A stretch of 64,000 nucleotides of DNA from Physcomitrium patens (Eukaryota; Streptophyta; Bryopsida; Funariales; Funariaceae), in assembly GCF_000002425.4 (NCBI RefSeq), contig NC_037260.1, forward strand, positions 7,717,808-7,781,807, written 5' to 3'. Below are positions 1 through 12,527 of this stretch, in pieces; the first letter of the stretch is position 1; every line of letters starts with the position of its first letter. The notes under the pieces were generated by a model. The model searched no databases. It was not told the origin of the DNA and was given only the letters and a program-made list of their open reading frames with translations. A program made the position numbers and the translations under genes.

Positions 1-3000
1 GAACTTAGCTGTTTCTTCACATGTGATAGATTTTGTACATTGTACAAAATATGCCATCTTGGTAAAATGATCTGCTATCACGAATATAGAGTCATAAGAA
101 TCTGAGATTGGAAGATCCATGATGAACTCCATAGAAATAGAAGACCATGGTTGATCTGAAATGGGTAATGTCTAAAGAAGTCCAAAAAGTCGATAACGAG
201 GAGTTTTTGATCATAAGCAAACATTACATGATTGTACAACATCTTTGACTGCCTTTCACATTTGAGGCTACCAAAAATCCCTAGATATCAGCTCCAAAGT
301 CCTATTGTATCCAAAATGTCACGCTGTTGGAAAGTCGTGATGAGCTTGAAGAATACATAAACATGCTTCTTGTTCTGGAACATATAGGCATCCTTTGAAA
401 TAGAATAGGTTGTCTTTGAACTCGAATTTAGAGGGATCATGACATTTAGAAGAATTATTCTTAATATCATGAATAAGAGAATCTGAAGACATATTTAACT
501 GGACTTGCTTGAGAAAAGTTAAATCAATCGTCAATGTTGATTTTATTGCTCAAAGATAAAATTACTCCAGCTTCAAGAGAACTATTCTTTGTTACTCAAA
601 AGCTACATCTCCTTCTATTGGTGCAAGATAAGAATGTCTAGATAAGGCATTAGACAAACCTTGTTGATTTCTTGATCAATAAGTGATGATGAACTCGAAT
701 CTTGATAAAGACATGCTCCAACAAGCTTGACGATGATTTATTATGCATGTTGATATGAAATACTCGAGGTTCTTGTGATCCGTATATACGGTGATTGGAC
801 TGGAAGCACCTTCTAGATAATGACGCCATTCTTAAAAAGAATCCACAATTGTAAAAAGTTTTTTGTCATGGATCTCATAATTGATTTCTGCTGCTGAGAA
901 TTATCTTGAATGAAAGGCTACTGGATGAAGTTTATTATCTATTCTTATTTGTAACAAAAGCGCATATAGAGCAAAGTCTAATGCATTTGTTTTCATAAAG
1001 AATGCTTTGAAAAAATCAACACAATATAAGATTGGGGCAGAAACAAACGTTGTCTTCAAAGATTCAAAAGCAACTTCTGCTTCTTGATTCCATTAGAGTT
1101 TGTCTTTACAAGTCAAACATGTAAGTGGAGCTGCAACTTGAGATAAGTCTTTGATAAAGATCCGATAGTAGTTGGCAAATCTTAAAAAGTATTGGACATC
1201 TCTTATCATTTTTGGGATCTTCCAATCTATAATAGTTTGAACTTTTTTAGGATCCATCATAAGTCTATCATTTGAAATGATGTAACCTAAGAAATCGACT
1301 TGAGTAGTATGGAATACATACTTTTCTATCTTGGCATAGAGTCCCGCATCTCTTAATTTTTGTAATATACGATGAACATGAAGTTCATGTTCTTCTAGAT
1401 TCTTAGAATATATCAAGATATCTCCTAGATAAGAGACCACAAAATCATCCAAAAACTCTCAAAAAACATCATTCATTAGATGTTGAAAAGCTGCTGGTGC
1501 ATTTGTAAGTCCAAAAGGTATGACGTTGTATTCAAAATGTCCATACCTAGTTTGAAACGCAGTCTTCTATTCATCTCCTTCTTTGATACATACTAGATTG
1601 TATGCCTCCCAGAGATCTATTTTTTTGTATAGATCTTAGCTTAATTCTACTGATCAAGAAGTCCAAATATTAAAGGTAGTGGATACCTGTTCTTGATGAT
1701 AATCTTGTTGAGTCCTCGATAATCAACACACATCCATAATGATCCATCTTTTTTCTTCACAAATAGAATTGGAGCTCCTACTGGAGATTTAGAATGGCGT
1801 ATGAAATTCTTGGCTAGATTTTCTTCAATATACTCCTTGAGTTCAGTCAACTCATTCTGTGATAAACTGTAGATTGGTCCAAATGGCAGTTGTGCTCCTT
1901 CTTGAAGGTCAATTGAGCAATCATAGGTTCGATGTTTTGGGATTGTATCTGCATTCTTTTTTTTCAAATACATCTTGAAATTCTTGATATTGACTTAGAA
2001 TGCCATGTGAAGTCTTTGCACCATTAGAAATGGATGTAGCATAAATAATATATGGTGATTCTTTCAGAACAGCATGTAAGAAAGCTTTTGCACCTATAAA
2101 CACGGATTTAATTGAACTTGACTTAATACTCTCTACTTGATTAATTATATTATTAATAATACTTTTAGAAAAAGTAAGAATTTGAGAAATCCAATCTATT
2201 TGAAGCTTGTATTTTTCTAACCATGATAAACCTAAAATGACTGGATTAAAAGGATATATAATGATATTAAATACTACAAAGCTATTATGACCATTGATTA
2301 TTACTTCTATAGGAAGGGTTTCGTGAGTAATATCTCTAAAAGACAATGGACGACCATCTATGACTTCTACATGAACAAGTTTAGTTTTCTTTATTAAAGA
2401 TATGTTATATCTTTTAGTAAATTCTTCATCTAAGAAATACGCTGAGGCTCCTGAATCTAAAAAGGTAGAGGCTTTGTAATATTTAGGTCCTAAAATAATA
2501 TTTAATGTAAAACAAGGAGAGTGCTTTGAGGAGAGAATAGGACCTTTACTAGATGTTGTGCAAGGTTCTAACCGCACAATTCCTATTATAGTTGGACAAA
2601 CTCATTTTTTAACATATTGTCTTCTTTCATAGCCATACTCCTCATTTTGTGGTTGCGTCTTTTCTTTGGACAATGTTGAGCAGTGTATTTTGGTTTTCCA
2701 TAATATAAACATAATCTTTCTTGATGACAACGAGTCTTTTTTTGCTCAATAAGAGGTTTGAAATGTATTGCATCAATTTGCATATCCTCTACTTTCGAAT
2801 GTATGTGTTAAAGAGGTATTGGTATTGCCATTGAATTATAGTAACATTGAGGTATACTTATATGGTTCTCAGATTGAAATTCAAAAAGGTGATTATCACA
2901 CTTCATAACAAAGTCAACTGCTTGACTCAATGTTTGAGGATCATATAAGCTGAGCATTAATTTTTTTTACTTTATATTATAATCTATAGAGAAATTGGCT

Positions 3001-3591
3001 AATAAGCGCTGCATCATCCTACTTGATATCAGTTGCAAGTTGTCAAAATTGTGAAGCATTCAATATTACTGATTGATTGCCTTGTCGTAAAATATGGATC
3101 TTATTGGTTGCAACACGAATTACATCATGTTCTTCATACATGGATCAAAACTCCATCAAAAAAGCCTCTAGATTATCCAATATTAGATCTCGTTGTTTAA
3201 AAAAAGATAAAAACCATGATAGTGCTAAACCTGAAAGAAGCATACCAATGAATCTAACTTGCGATCCTAGAGTTGGATAGCTTTAGGGTTGAAGTTCAAT
3301 CATAAATTGTACTTAATTGATAAATCCTCAAAACTTGGATCTGGTGCCATCAAACTTCTCGAGTAGGACAATTCTCGGTTCTCTAACACTGGAAGGGTGT
3401 TCCACCATAGGAAAAAGGACATGATTTGGTACAGATATTGAAGCAGTTCCAATCATTTCTATATCTTCAGTTCTTGTCAATCTTATTGCTCCTTGTGGTG
3501 GTAAATTGAGTTGATGCATCGCAAGCATTAACTCTTTCAATTGCTCTTGCATTAGTGCCATTGCACTCTTTATTTCAATAAGTTCTGCCAT
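1..3591 (-). pseudogene. gag-pol remnant of element D
   Basis: The gag piece (3591-3328) begins MAELIEIKSAMA and reaches the EKFDGTRSKF motif that A and B also have. A zinc knuckle follows near 2680, with the second cysteine changed to tyrosine (CLYYGK). The protease at 2577-1921 keeps the active-site motif LDSGASA. RT lies at 1973-1093, with the [16 protein letters not shown] block and the catalytic site read as YLGD where YLDD is expected. RNase H follows in broken frames to about 640. Integrase begins near 534, with the core cut by the window edge. Gag differs from that of A and B more than pol does, so D is probably a sister subfamily. It encodes no functional protein. Confidence 0.85.
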
Positions 3592-3725
3592 GATAACACT
3601 TAGAAAAGAGAATATGTCTAATATTGCTCAAGACAAATAGAAGAGAGGACTTAAGAACAAAGAAAATACTCAGGACGATATCAATTTAGAAGAGGGTAAT
3701 CTGCAACTTCTAATATGCTTGTATC

Positions 3726-4361
3726 ATATCAAGAAAAAGGGATAATCTACTCTTAATTAAGATTAGACAAAGCTTTGATATTATAAGTATACTCTTGTCA
3801 ATCTGTCAAAGAGAAGAATATGATAAAGACAAATAAACAAGTGAGACTTCTCTCAAAGTAAGATGATAAAATAGAAATAACTTGGTATATATATTAAGAA
3901 AGAAACTGGAATGGCTATTGCCAAAAGCTAAGAAAATTAGAGATCTTTGAAACTAGACTAGAAGCAAGAAAAGAGTTGATAAGAGTAAAAAGAGCTTCAC
4001 TCTTGTCTCTATATATACTATCTAACTAGGGGTTATGTGGCGATGTTCTATAGGACCTCCAATATGTGTTGACTTTGTAGGACACATGCCTTGACTTAGA
4101 AGACAAGTTTTTCTACGTGTGGGCCACATTGTTAGCTTGGTCTTTAAGCTAACAACATGTGTGGCACATGGCCAACTTGTTGACGACGTTTCTAATCCAA
4201 AAAATCAATTAAAGATACCTATAAAGTCAAAAAATCGTCTATGAAGCTTCTAAAAAGCTATTATACCAAATACTTTAGAATTAACTTACTTTTATCTAGT
4301 TTTACTTACTTCTATCTATTTATACATGTAATTAGTGGCTTACATGTATATGTTCATGATA
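3726..4361 (-). repeat. 5' LTR of element D
   Basis: This sequence aligns throughout with the LTRs at 9201-9749 and 57694-58245 in reverse orientation. Shared landmarks are the TATA-like stretch ctatatatactatctaac near 4015, the block around ggacctccaa near 4050, and the repeated aagctaac motifs. In element orientation it begins TATCATGA, where TG-CA ends are expected, and ends CTTGATA, where CTTGACA is expected. Both are transition changes. Its length of 636 bp exceeds the roughly 550 bp of the other two. Confidence 0.8.
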
Positions 4362-7300
4362 GTATGCATGAAAAGTTTGATGGAATAAGATCAAAATTTC
4401 AAGGATTTTTGCAACAAGTCAAGTTCTATCTAAAGTTGTACCCTTTTCAATATCCTAATGGATTTACTCAAGTTGGATTTATAGGGGCACTTATCTGAAG
4501 AAGTGCTCTCTCTCAGTTTGTTCATTTAATGGAAAAAGATTAACGACTCTTTTATGATTTGAATTCATTCATAGAAGTGTTTATGGCCACATTTGGAAAA
4601 AGTGATTGAGAACGAGTAGCAGAGATCAAACTTTTGTTCTTACGACAAGGATCACGATCAGCTACTACATATGCTGTCAAATTCCAAAATCTTACTTGTG
4701 ACGTGGACTGAAACGATAAAGCAGTTATTAACCAATTTTGATATAGATTGAAAGATAACATCAAAGATTTATTATTAACAATGCCAAAAATAGAATCTTT
4801 GGAATAATTTATTATTCAAGCCATTGCATGTAACAATTGTTTATTTGAAAGGCATCCAGAACAAAGAATTGGTTGGAAAAGAACAAGTCATGTAATGGCG
4901 GCAACTCCCAAGTTTTCTGAAATGTATTCATCAAAGCTAGAACCAATGCAAATTGATATGATACATTTTAAACCTCTCACGAAGGAAGAAAAGACTTGAC
5001 GTCACCAAAAAAAGATTATATTTATATTATGGAGAAGCTAAGCACACTACTCAATATTATCTAAAAAAGCAACATAATTACAAAATGAGGAGTATAATTA
5101 CCAAAGAAGATAATGTGTCAAAAAATGAGTTTCTCTAGCTACAATAGGAACCATGCAGTTGGAATCATAAGTAATACCTAGTAAAGGTCTTGTCCTCTCC
5201 TTAGACCCCTCATCTTATTTTATAATAGAAGTATATTTAGGACCTAATAATCACAAAGTCTTTGCCTTGTTAGATTCAGGACCCTCAGCATGTTTTATAG
5301 ATGAAGATTTTGCCAAAAATCAGAAAATACTTTTAGTGAAGAAAATTAAATCTGTATATGTAGAAGTCATAGATGATTGTTCGTTGTCTTTTGAAAATAT
5401 TATCCATAAAACTATTCCTTTAGATATAGCAATTAAAGATCATAATAACATAGTAGTATTTAATGTAATAAAATTTCCTTCTAATTTGATTATTTTAAGA
5501 TTATCATGGCTAAAAAAATATAATCTTCAAATAGATTGGATTTCTTGTAATCTTAAATTTTTTAATAATATAATCCAAGATTGTATTAGAAAAGTAGAAT
5601 TACATAAGTCCAGTACTCCCAAACTTTTAATAGTAGGTACAAAAGCTTTCATGCATAGTGCAAAAGAAGGATTATCTTTTGCTTTATATGCTACATCCAT
5701 TTCTAATGGTAAAACAATGTCAAGTGGTATTCCTAAGCAATATCAAGAATTCCAAGACATTTTTGACAAGAAAAATATAGATATTCTTTTCGAGCATCGA
5801 CCTTATGATTGCTCAATTGATCTATAAGAAAGAGCTCAACGACCATTTGGACCAATCTATAGCTTATCGCAAAATGAGTTGGCTGCATTAAAGAAGTACA
5901 TTGATGAGAATTTGGCAAAGAACTTCATACACCATTCTAAATCTCCAGCCAAGGCTCCTATCTTATTTGTGAAGAAGAAAGACGGATCTCTGCGAATATA
6001 TGTAGATTATCGAGGACTCAACAAGATCACCATCAAAAATAGGTATCCTTTGCCTTTAATTCTTAGACTTCTTCACCAACTCAATCAAGCAAAGATCTAT
6101 ACCAAAACAGATTTATGAGGAGCATACAACTTAGTTTGTATCAAAGAAAGATATGAATGGAAGACTGCTTTTCAAACTAGGCATGGATATTTTGAATATA
6201 ATGTCATGCCTTTTGGATTCACGAATGCATTGACCGCTTTTCAACATCATATTAATGATATTTTTTGTGAGTTTTTAGATGATTTTGTTATTTACTATTT
6301 AGACGACATTCTAATCTACTCTGAAAACACAGAAGAATATGAACTTCATGTTTGTTGCGTGTTACAGAAACTTAGAGATGCAAGATTATATGCCAAGTTG
6401 AAAAAGTAAGTATTCCACATTACTCAAGTTGACTTTTTAGGGTACATTATTTCCAATGAAGGCCTTATGATGGATCTCAAGAAAGTTCAAACTATTATAG
6501 ATTGGAAGATTCGAAGAACAGTACAAGATGTGTAATGCTTTTTGGGCTTTATTAATTACTATCAAATCTTCATCAAGAACTTTTTTCAAGTTTCAGCTCC
6601 ACTTTCACGTTTGACTTGTAAAGACAAACTTGAGTAGAATAAAGAAGCAGAAGCATCATTTCATACTTTAAAAAAAGAATTTATTTCTGTACCAATCTTA
6701 TGTTGCATTGATTTTTCTAAGGTATATTTTATGGAAACAGACACGTCAAATTTTGCTATAGGTGCCATGTTGTCACAAATGGGAATAAATGACAAATCCT
6801 ACCCAATAGCTTTCTATTCGAGAAAATTTTCAGCAGCCAAGATTACTTATGAGATCCAAGACAAAGAGCTCATTGTAATCGTGGATTCATTTCAAGAATA
6901 GTATCATCATCTAAAAGGCACCTCAAGTCCAATTATCGTATATACAAACCATAAGAACCTCGAGTACTTCATGTCAGTATGTATCTTGAATTATCGTCAA
7001 GCTCATTGGAGCATGTCTTTATCTAGATTCAATTTCAAGATCACTTAATGACCTGAAAAATAATAAGACCTATTGGATGCTCTTTCTATATATTCTTATC
7101 TTGCATCAAAAGAAGGAGATGCATCTTTTGATCAATAAAGATCAATTCTCTTGAAGCCCGATCATATTCATCTTCAAGCTATAAAATCAACATTGACTGT
7201 TGATTCAATATTTGTGAAGCAAATTCAATCAAGCATGTTCTCTGATCCTCTTCTTCAAGATATCAAGGATACTTCTTCTAAGTCCCATGATATTTCCAAG

Positions 7301-8640
7301 TTTGAATTCAAGAATAATCTATTATATTTCGAAGGACGCCTATATGTTCCAGAAGATGAAGCTCAATTAATTATTCTTCAAGCTCATCATGACTTTCCAG
7401 CAGCAAGACATTTTGAGCATAATAAAACTTTGAAACTAATATCTAAGGATTTTTGGTGGCTGCAAATATGGAAGGCAGTCAAAGATTTTGTACAAACTTG
7501 TGATATTTGCTCAAGATCAAAAACTCCTCGTCAACGACCTTATGGACTTTTTCAGTTGTTATCCATTTCAAAACAATCATGGTCTTCTGTTTCTATGGAT
7601 TTCATCATAGATCTTCCAATCTTAGGTTCTTATGACTTTATATTCGTGATAGTAGATTGTTTAATCAAGATGACACATTTTATATCATGTAAAAAATCTA
7701 TCACAGGTGAAGAAACAACTAAGCTTTGTATTGACAATATCTATCGCTATCATAGATTGCCAAAGGATATTATATCGGATAGGGGGACTCAATTTTTATC
7801 AAGATTTTAGAGAAATCTATTCAAGATTCTAAAGGTGGATATAAAGCTTTCTTCAACTTTTCATTCTCAAACTAATAGACAAATAGAATGGATAAATCAA
7901 GTTTTGGAGCAGTATTTGAGATATACCATCAACTATCATCAAGATGATTAAACAACTCTTTTACTATTGGCAGAGTTTTCATATAATAATTTGGTACATT
8001 CTTCCACTCAACAAATACCTTTCTTTGCCAATTATGGTTATCATCCAATCTTGGTACTTTTGACTTTTCAAAAGTTGATAATCTTACGATAGAAGATTTA
8101 GTAAATCACTTCTCAGAGCTATATACAAGAATGAAGATATAATTAAAGGAAGCTCAAGAACGAAAAAAGACCAACATGGATGCCTAACATAAGAAACAAC
8201 CAAAATATAGTATGGGTGACAAGGTATGGTTATTTTGTCGTAATATCAAGACTACTCATCCTTGTGATAAATTAGATTATTGTAGGCTGGGACCTTTTTC
8301 TATTTGTGAATAAATCAATGTTGTTGCCTATCGATTACATCTACTAGAGTCTATAAAGATCCACCTTATATTTCACGTATCTCTTCTAGAGCCATATAAA
8401 ACAGTGAATATCTTGGAAAATAGATAAATATCACCTCTTCATATAAAAGTGGATAATAACCAAGAGTTTGAGGTGGAAGAAGTCTTAGACTCAAGGTGGT
8501 ACAAAAATAGGTTGGAATATCTTGTTCATTAGCACAGATATGATATTAGTGAATGCACATGGCAGCCATCAAAGAATCTTGTAAATGCAGCAAAGAAAGT
8601 TGAAGTCTTTCATCAATGACATCCATCAAAACCAAGATGA
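4362..8640 (+). pseudogene. gag-pol-chromodomain remnant of element A
   Basis: Domains in order: gag (4362-5140, with the KFDGIRSKFQ motif and a broken zinc knuckle near 5030); protease (5267-5700, LDSGPSA where DSGA is usual); RT (5870-6620, with [16 protein letters not shown] and an intact YLDD at about 6297-6308); RNase H (about 6650-7110, ETDTSNFAIGA). Integrase follows at 7151-8440. It has the zinc-binding CDICSRSK, the aspartates in SMDFIIDLP and ISDRGTQF, and a glutamate near RQIEWINQ. The chromodomain is at about 8461-8620 (FEVEEVLDSRW, LEYLVH, then a stop, then YDISECTWQPS). Chromodomains of this class direct integration to heterochromatin; that role is family knowledge. The stops rule out a functional product. 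Confidence 0.88.
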
Positions 8641-9200
8641 AGAATAACAAACCTTTGCTATAAAAGAAAAAAGACCAAATGAAAATAACATTCTATCTTT
8701 TATCTTTCATTGTAGTTTCTGTGTATTTGTGATGAGATAGAGCACCAACAACTAGTAGATTCAATTCAAGAGCTTTCATTTGCAGACTTACCAAACGAGA
8801 CATTGTGATTGTCACAACCTTCAAGACGATAGAATCAAGATGAAGATCCTCAAGAACGACATGTCCTTCCTCAAATAGATGATAAGATATAATGTGTTTG
8901 ATATCACGACCTTGGAAGAGACTCCCGATGTTTAGTGATTTTATTAGAGGTAGCAACAATTCTTAATAGTGTTCTAAATGTTTTATTTGAAGGAAGTTAT
9001 GAAGGCCTCAACAATAACCAAATTATAGGGTGGTCTTCTTGCCCTGGTATGAGACACTATAGATGGTTGATAAGACTAATCAACCATCTTCAAAGAGAGC
9101 AAAGATCAGAGTATGTAGCAAATATAATTTACCGCATCTTGGACTTCCTCAACATATGAAGACCGCTCCTCATGGAACTCGTTCTTAGAAGGGGGGGTAA
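8640..9200 (+). other. post-pol segment and polypurine tract of element A
   Basis: About 550 bp separate the end of the chromodomain from the 3' LTR. The sense frames are closed by stops. An open stretch of 88 codons lies on the opposite strand (8959-8693), starting with a non-ATG codon. Homologous sequence is present in element C (about 33860-34185) and reversed in element E (about 35475-35720). The segment ends with the purine run agaaggggggg (9187-9197), the plus-strand priming site, two bases or so before the LTR. Confidence 0.65.
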
Positions 9201-9749
9201 TGTCACAAAAATATATATTTACTTCAATAGTTACTTATATGATTAAGTAGAAGTAGGTAAATATAGAATAATTTCATAAAGTCTTCTAGAGAAGCCTCCT
9301 AGAAGCTTTATAGACACGGTTTTGATTTTAGATGTATTTATAAGTTAGAAACTTGGCCAAAAAGCTAACCATGTATTGATAGCTTGTGGAGCAAGTTATC
9401 TCCGTATAATAGCTTGTGGAACAAGCCAACTACATGGCACATACATAGATAACTTACCTTTCAAGATAAGATATGTGGCTAGGAAAGTCAACACATGTTG
9501 GAGGTCTTATAGGACATCGCCACGTAGCTCTTAGTTATATAGTATATATGGAGGCAAGAGTGAAGCCTTCTTCACTCTTGTCAACACCTTTCTAGTCTTA
9601 GTCTTGTTTTAAGACTTTCTAGACTTCTTATTTTTAATAATAGCCATTCTAGTTAATTTTACATCACCTTTTGAGAGACTTTCTAGTTCCCTTCAGTGAT
9701 AGAAGAGTGTATTGAGGATTCTCTTTCTTCAAGATTCATGTCCTTGATA
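9201..9749 (+). repeat. 3' LTR of element A
   Basis: The LTR begins TGTCACAAAA directly after the polypurine tract and ends CCTTGATA, a C-to-T change from the expected CCTTGACA. It is 549 bp. The LTR of element B is 552 bp and matches along its whole length. It contains a TATA-like box (agtatatatgg, near 9541) followed by ggcaagagtgaagcc, the likely start of the transcribed R region. It also contains a 17-base hairpin, AGCTTGTGGAACAAGCC in this copy and a perfect palindrome AGCTTGTGGAACAAGCT in B. Confidence 0.85.
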
Positions 9750-10060
9750 TTGTATCATAAGCAAAAGTGCTTTAAGACTTGCATTACTATGAAATCTTGC
9801 AAAAAATCCTTCAATTTCAGTAGTTCTATGAAATAAAGCATTCAACATGTTTATAATAATATCAAACTTAGATTCAAGAGACTCAATTACACTAACATCT
9901 TTACCTCCAACCATCTTAAAAGGAAAAAGAGAGTTTTTAAATAATACCAAGTTAAAAGAAGGTACTTTGCAATCTCTAAAATGCTTACATGACTTCAAAA
10001 AGAAAGATAATGTAGTTTCTATCAAGAAGGATTAAGCTCTAATATTGATAAGAGAACAAT
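9750..10060 (-). pseudogene. gag N-terminal fragment of another LTR element
   Basis: On the minus strand an open frame (10025-9750) reads MVGGKDVSVIESLESKF and continues with a helical gag-like segment until it is cut by the end of element A's LTR. Just upstream, near 10035-10050, the minus strand reads TATTAGAGCTTAATCC. This resembles a primer-binding site complementary to initiator tRNA-Met (TATCAGAGC) with one C-to-T change. The combination suggests the 5' end of an older LTR retrotransposon. The family is not recognised. Confidence 0.45.
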
Positions 10061-11600
10061 CTTGACAAACTATCATGCATACACTATACGGGAGACTAAA
10101 AAATGAATTAAACAAAAGAGTTTCAACAAAAAAACTAATAAGAACTTGATTAAATCGGATGAGTACAAAAACAACACTATGAAAGGTAATCTACAACTCC
10201 AAGAGATGTGTTGTTGAGATTGAGGATTCCATCAATATTGACTCCAATATATATTAGGTATTAAGAAGCTTTTTGAGAAGTTCCCATATTGTTTGAAAAT
10301 GAAGCAACTTTAAGAAGTTTCTTGAGAATTTTTCATATTGCTTGAAGATGAAACAATCTTAAGAAGCTTCTTACACAACTTCTTTAATACTCTTAGAACT
10401 TTCTAGAGTTTATTAGAATATTCTAAGAACCTTCTAAAATATTCTAAAAATATTTTAGAATCTAATAGAATATTCTAAAAATATTTAAAAAATCTTCTTG
10501 TTGAATGTTCGTAACAATAGCTTTGTTAGTTAAGGTTGAATATTCAACTAATTATGTCATGTCAATTTTTTGATGTTAAGACAATTAGAAGTTTTGTTTG
10601 AATTTCCATCCATTTAGAATTATTAAAAGCATAGATAGAATATTTTAGAATGTAATAAAGAAAAAAAGATTTATTTAGATTCATTTTTTTAGTGATGTCA
10701 AGTGATTTTAGATAAGTTTTTACGGTGATTCCAAAAAGAACTAGAATAGAGATTGTGTCATCTTCAATAAAGAAGTCTAACCAATAGAGATATGTTTACA
10801 AAAAAATATTTATGAAATTGTTGCTTATGCTATTTATGCCAAGTTTGGAGATAAAACATTTTTGAATTGGTTTTTTGCTCTTGGTAAAAATAAACTCGTA
10901 GCTATTGGTTATCCACCAAGCATGTTCTTAGGTGAGTTATAAATCTTTGATTCAATTGATAAGACATACCTTAGAAGACGGATTGGCACAAAAGACAAGG
11001 AGTTTTGGAGAAAATATGTTATTTTTGATTGCTTGTAATGATGAAATTTCTATAATAAATAAATAAAAAGAAACATTAGAAGCAATATTAAGAAAAAATT
11101 GAGAATTTTAAAGTGTGGACAAGGTTGACATAGCATAAGAAGCAAAAATGGTTCTTTTAAAATATTTAAACATGTTGTATATAAGCGAGTAGTCTCCTCA
11201 TAAACTCATGCTAAATGTTGATACTTTTATAATATAATCCTGATTGGATAAGTAGGCTTTGAAATAAAATCCAACTACTAGTAAAATGTTTTACTAATAA
11301 AGTCATTGAAGTTGAGGTATTGATGGAAAAAGAAACATTGCCATGTTACATTTATTTCTGGTTTAAGATGATAAACACATTTGTTTTTTTTTTGTTTTTT
11401 TTGTTTTTTATTTTATTTTTTGTTTTTTTCATAATAATAAATTTTTGTTTCAATTGAAACAAAAACTCAAATGTTTATATAATTTTAAAATTGATAATTT
11501 CACATGATCTAAACAGTTTTCATTCAGTACAAAAAACAGTCTCATTCATGAAAACCAAATCACAAAAATTCTAATAAAACAAGAAATGTTAACTATCTAC
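10061..11600. other. AT-rich intergenic DNA, possibly an old LTR
   Basis: No gene is seen. The part at 10250-10490 has an imperfect tandem duplication of about 50-60 bp, followed by a cluster of GAA/TTC inverted motifs such as agaagcttct, agaatattct and agaaccttct. If the gag fragment at 9750-10060 is real, this stretch sits where that element's LTR would be. Positions 11380-11440 are a T-rich low-complexity run. Confidence 0.4.
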
Positions 11601-12500
11601 CGATAATATGATTACAAACATGACCACAAATATTTGCTGACAATTTCATCACAAACAACACATTTATACCAACGTTTCAAACAAGCTAAAGCTGTTCCAA
11701 TGTCTTGTACATTAGTAAATATCTACAAACGAATAAACAAATTTAATGCACTTTTATTTCCAGATATGATCATGCATATAGAAGTCTTATGCACTTCTTC
11801 CAGGCTGGCGGCAAGCAGAAGGCAAATGAGTTGCCCCACTCTGAGAACGTTGAGAATGAGAGGGCAATTAATACTCCAAACAAGCAATGACCAAATGTGG
11901 CAGCAAGAATTTTCATTCTATCAAATAACTGTAAACCGAGTCACATCATTGCAACATCATGCTGCACATGCATAAATTCAACCAAGAGACTCACTTGATA
12001 CAGTATCCTTCGATGGTTGCAACGAAAATACAACTGCATCGCCTGTAGACTCCAGTCTTTGCTGCATAGTAGTGAACATACCAGATGAACAGTAGATAAG
12101 GACCTGCATCTGTCATACTTCAGAAGCAATTAGTATTGACCTAATGCAAGCACATACACAGCTACGACATCTGGAGCGTTCAAGCGATATCCAACCTAAT
12201 CATCTGCATCATACTCTTAATGTTCTGATGAGGAATGCGGAGTGTGGTTCACTGATGTCCAATGACAACCCTGGTTTAAAAAAACGCAGAATCAGGCTAA
12301 AAATTCCTTGTATGCACATCATGCCAAGTATGGGCTTCTAAATGCAGCTGCTGAGGAATAGCATACAGATCAAACACATCAGTCTACCGTAGTCTTTTGA
12401 GGCCAATGATGCACCCTGCAGCATCAATAAACAGCGGTGAAATGTTTCAAGTCCAGTAAGACAAAAAGCATCCTGACCCACCCGTTGCAGGCACGAATAT
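11601..12500. other. intergenic DNA and probable 3' region of TOP6A
   Basis: GC content rises from about 11750 towards the gene island. Several short open frames occur, but none has a recognisable protein or a consistent start. The part nearest 12528 probably holds the 3' untranslated region of the minus-strand TOP6A gene. Confidence 0.35.
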
Positions 12501-12527
12501 GGGAAGCTAGACCTATGTTGTGCACCA

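Larger units (their letters stand above)
1..4361 (-). mobile_element. Ty3/gypsy element D, 5' LTR to integrase, runs off left edge
   Basis: Read on the minus strand, the element starts with its 5' LTR (4361 down to 3726), then a leader, gag (from 3591), protease, reverse transcriptase, RNase H and the start of integrase, which is cut by the window edge. All parts match elements A and B of this window in order. The LTR end adjoins internal gag sequence of element A at 4362 with no gap. This is what a D insertion into A would give. The 3' LTR, and the 5' part of A, should lie beyond the left edge. The element is dead: stops and frameshifts break every domain. Confidence 0.85.
4362..9749 (+). 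mobile_element. Ty3/gypsy chromovirus element A, 5'-truncated by D, with 3' LTR
   Basis: Internal gag sequence begins directly at the D LTR boundary. It continues through protease, RT, RNase H, integrase and a C-terminal chromodomain, then a post-pol segment, a polypurine tract and the 3' LTR. The order pro-RT-RH-INT-chromodomain identifies a chromovirus of the Ty3/gypsy class. The 5' LTR is absent from the window, presumably left of element D. Many in-frame stops (for example at 6118, 6409, 7810) show it is inactive. A separate gag fragment is cut at its 3' end (9750), so A itself inserted into older retroelement DNA. Confidence 0.88.

Noticed and set aside
4362-8640. Element A as an active retrotransposon because YLDD and integrase motifs are present
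   Set aside because: Multiple stops and frameshifts separate the domains, the chromodomain has an internal stop, and the 5' end is missing.
11634-12341. Short open frames before TOP6A
   Set aside because: No conserved features; they overlap each other on both strands in TOP6A 3' flanking DNA.
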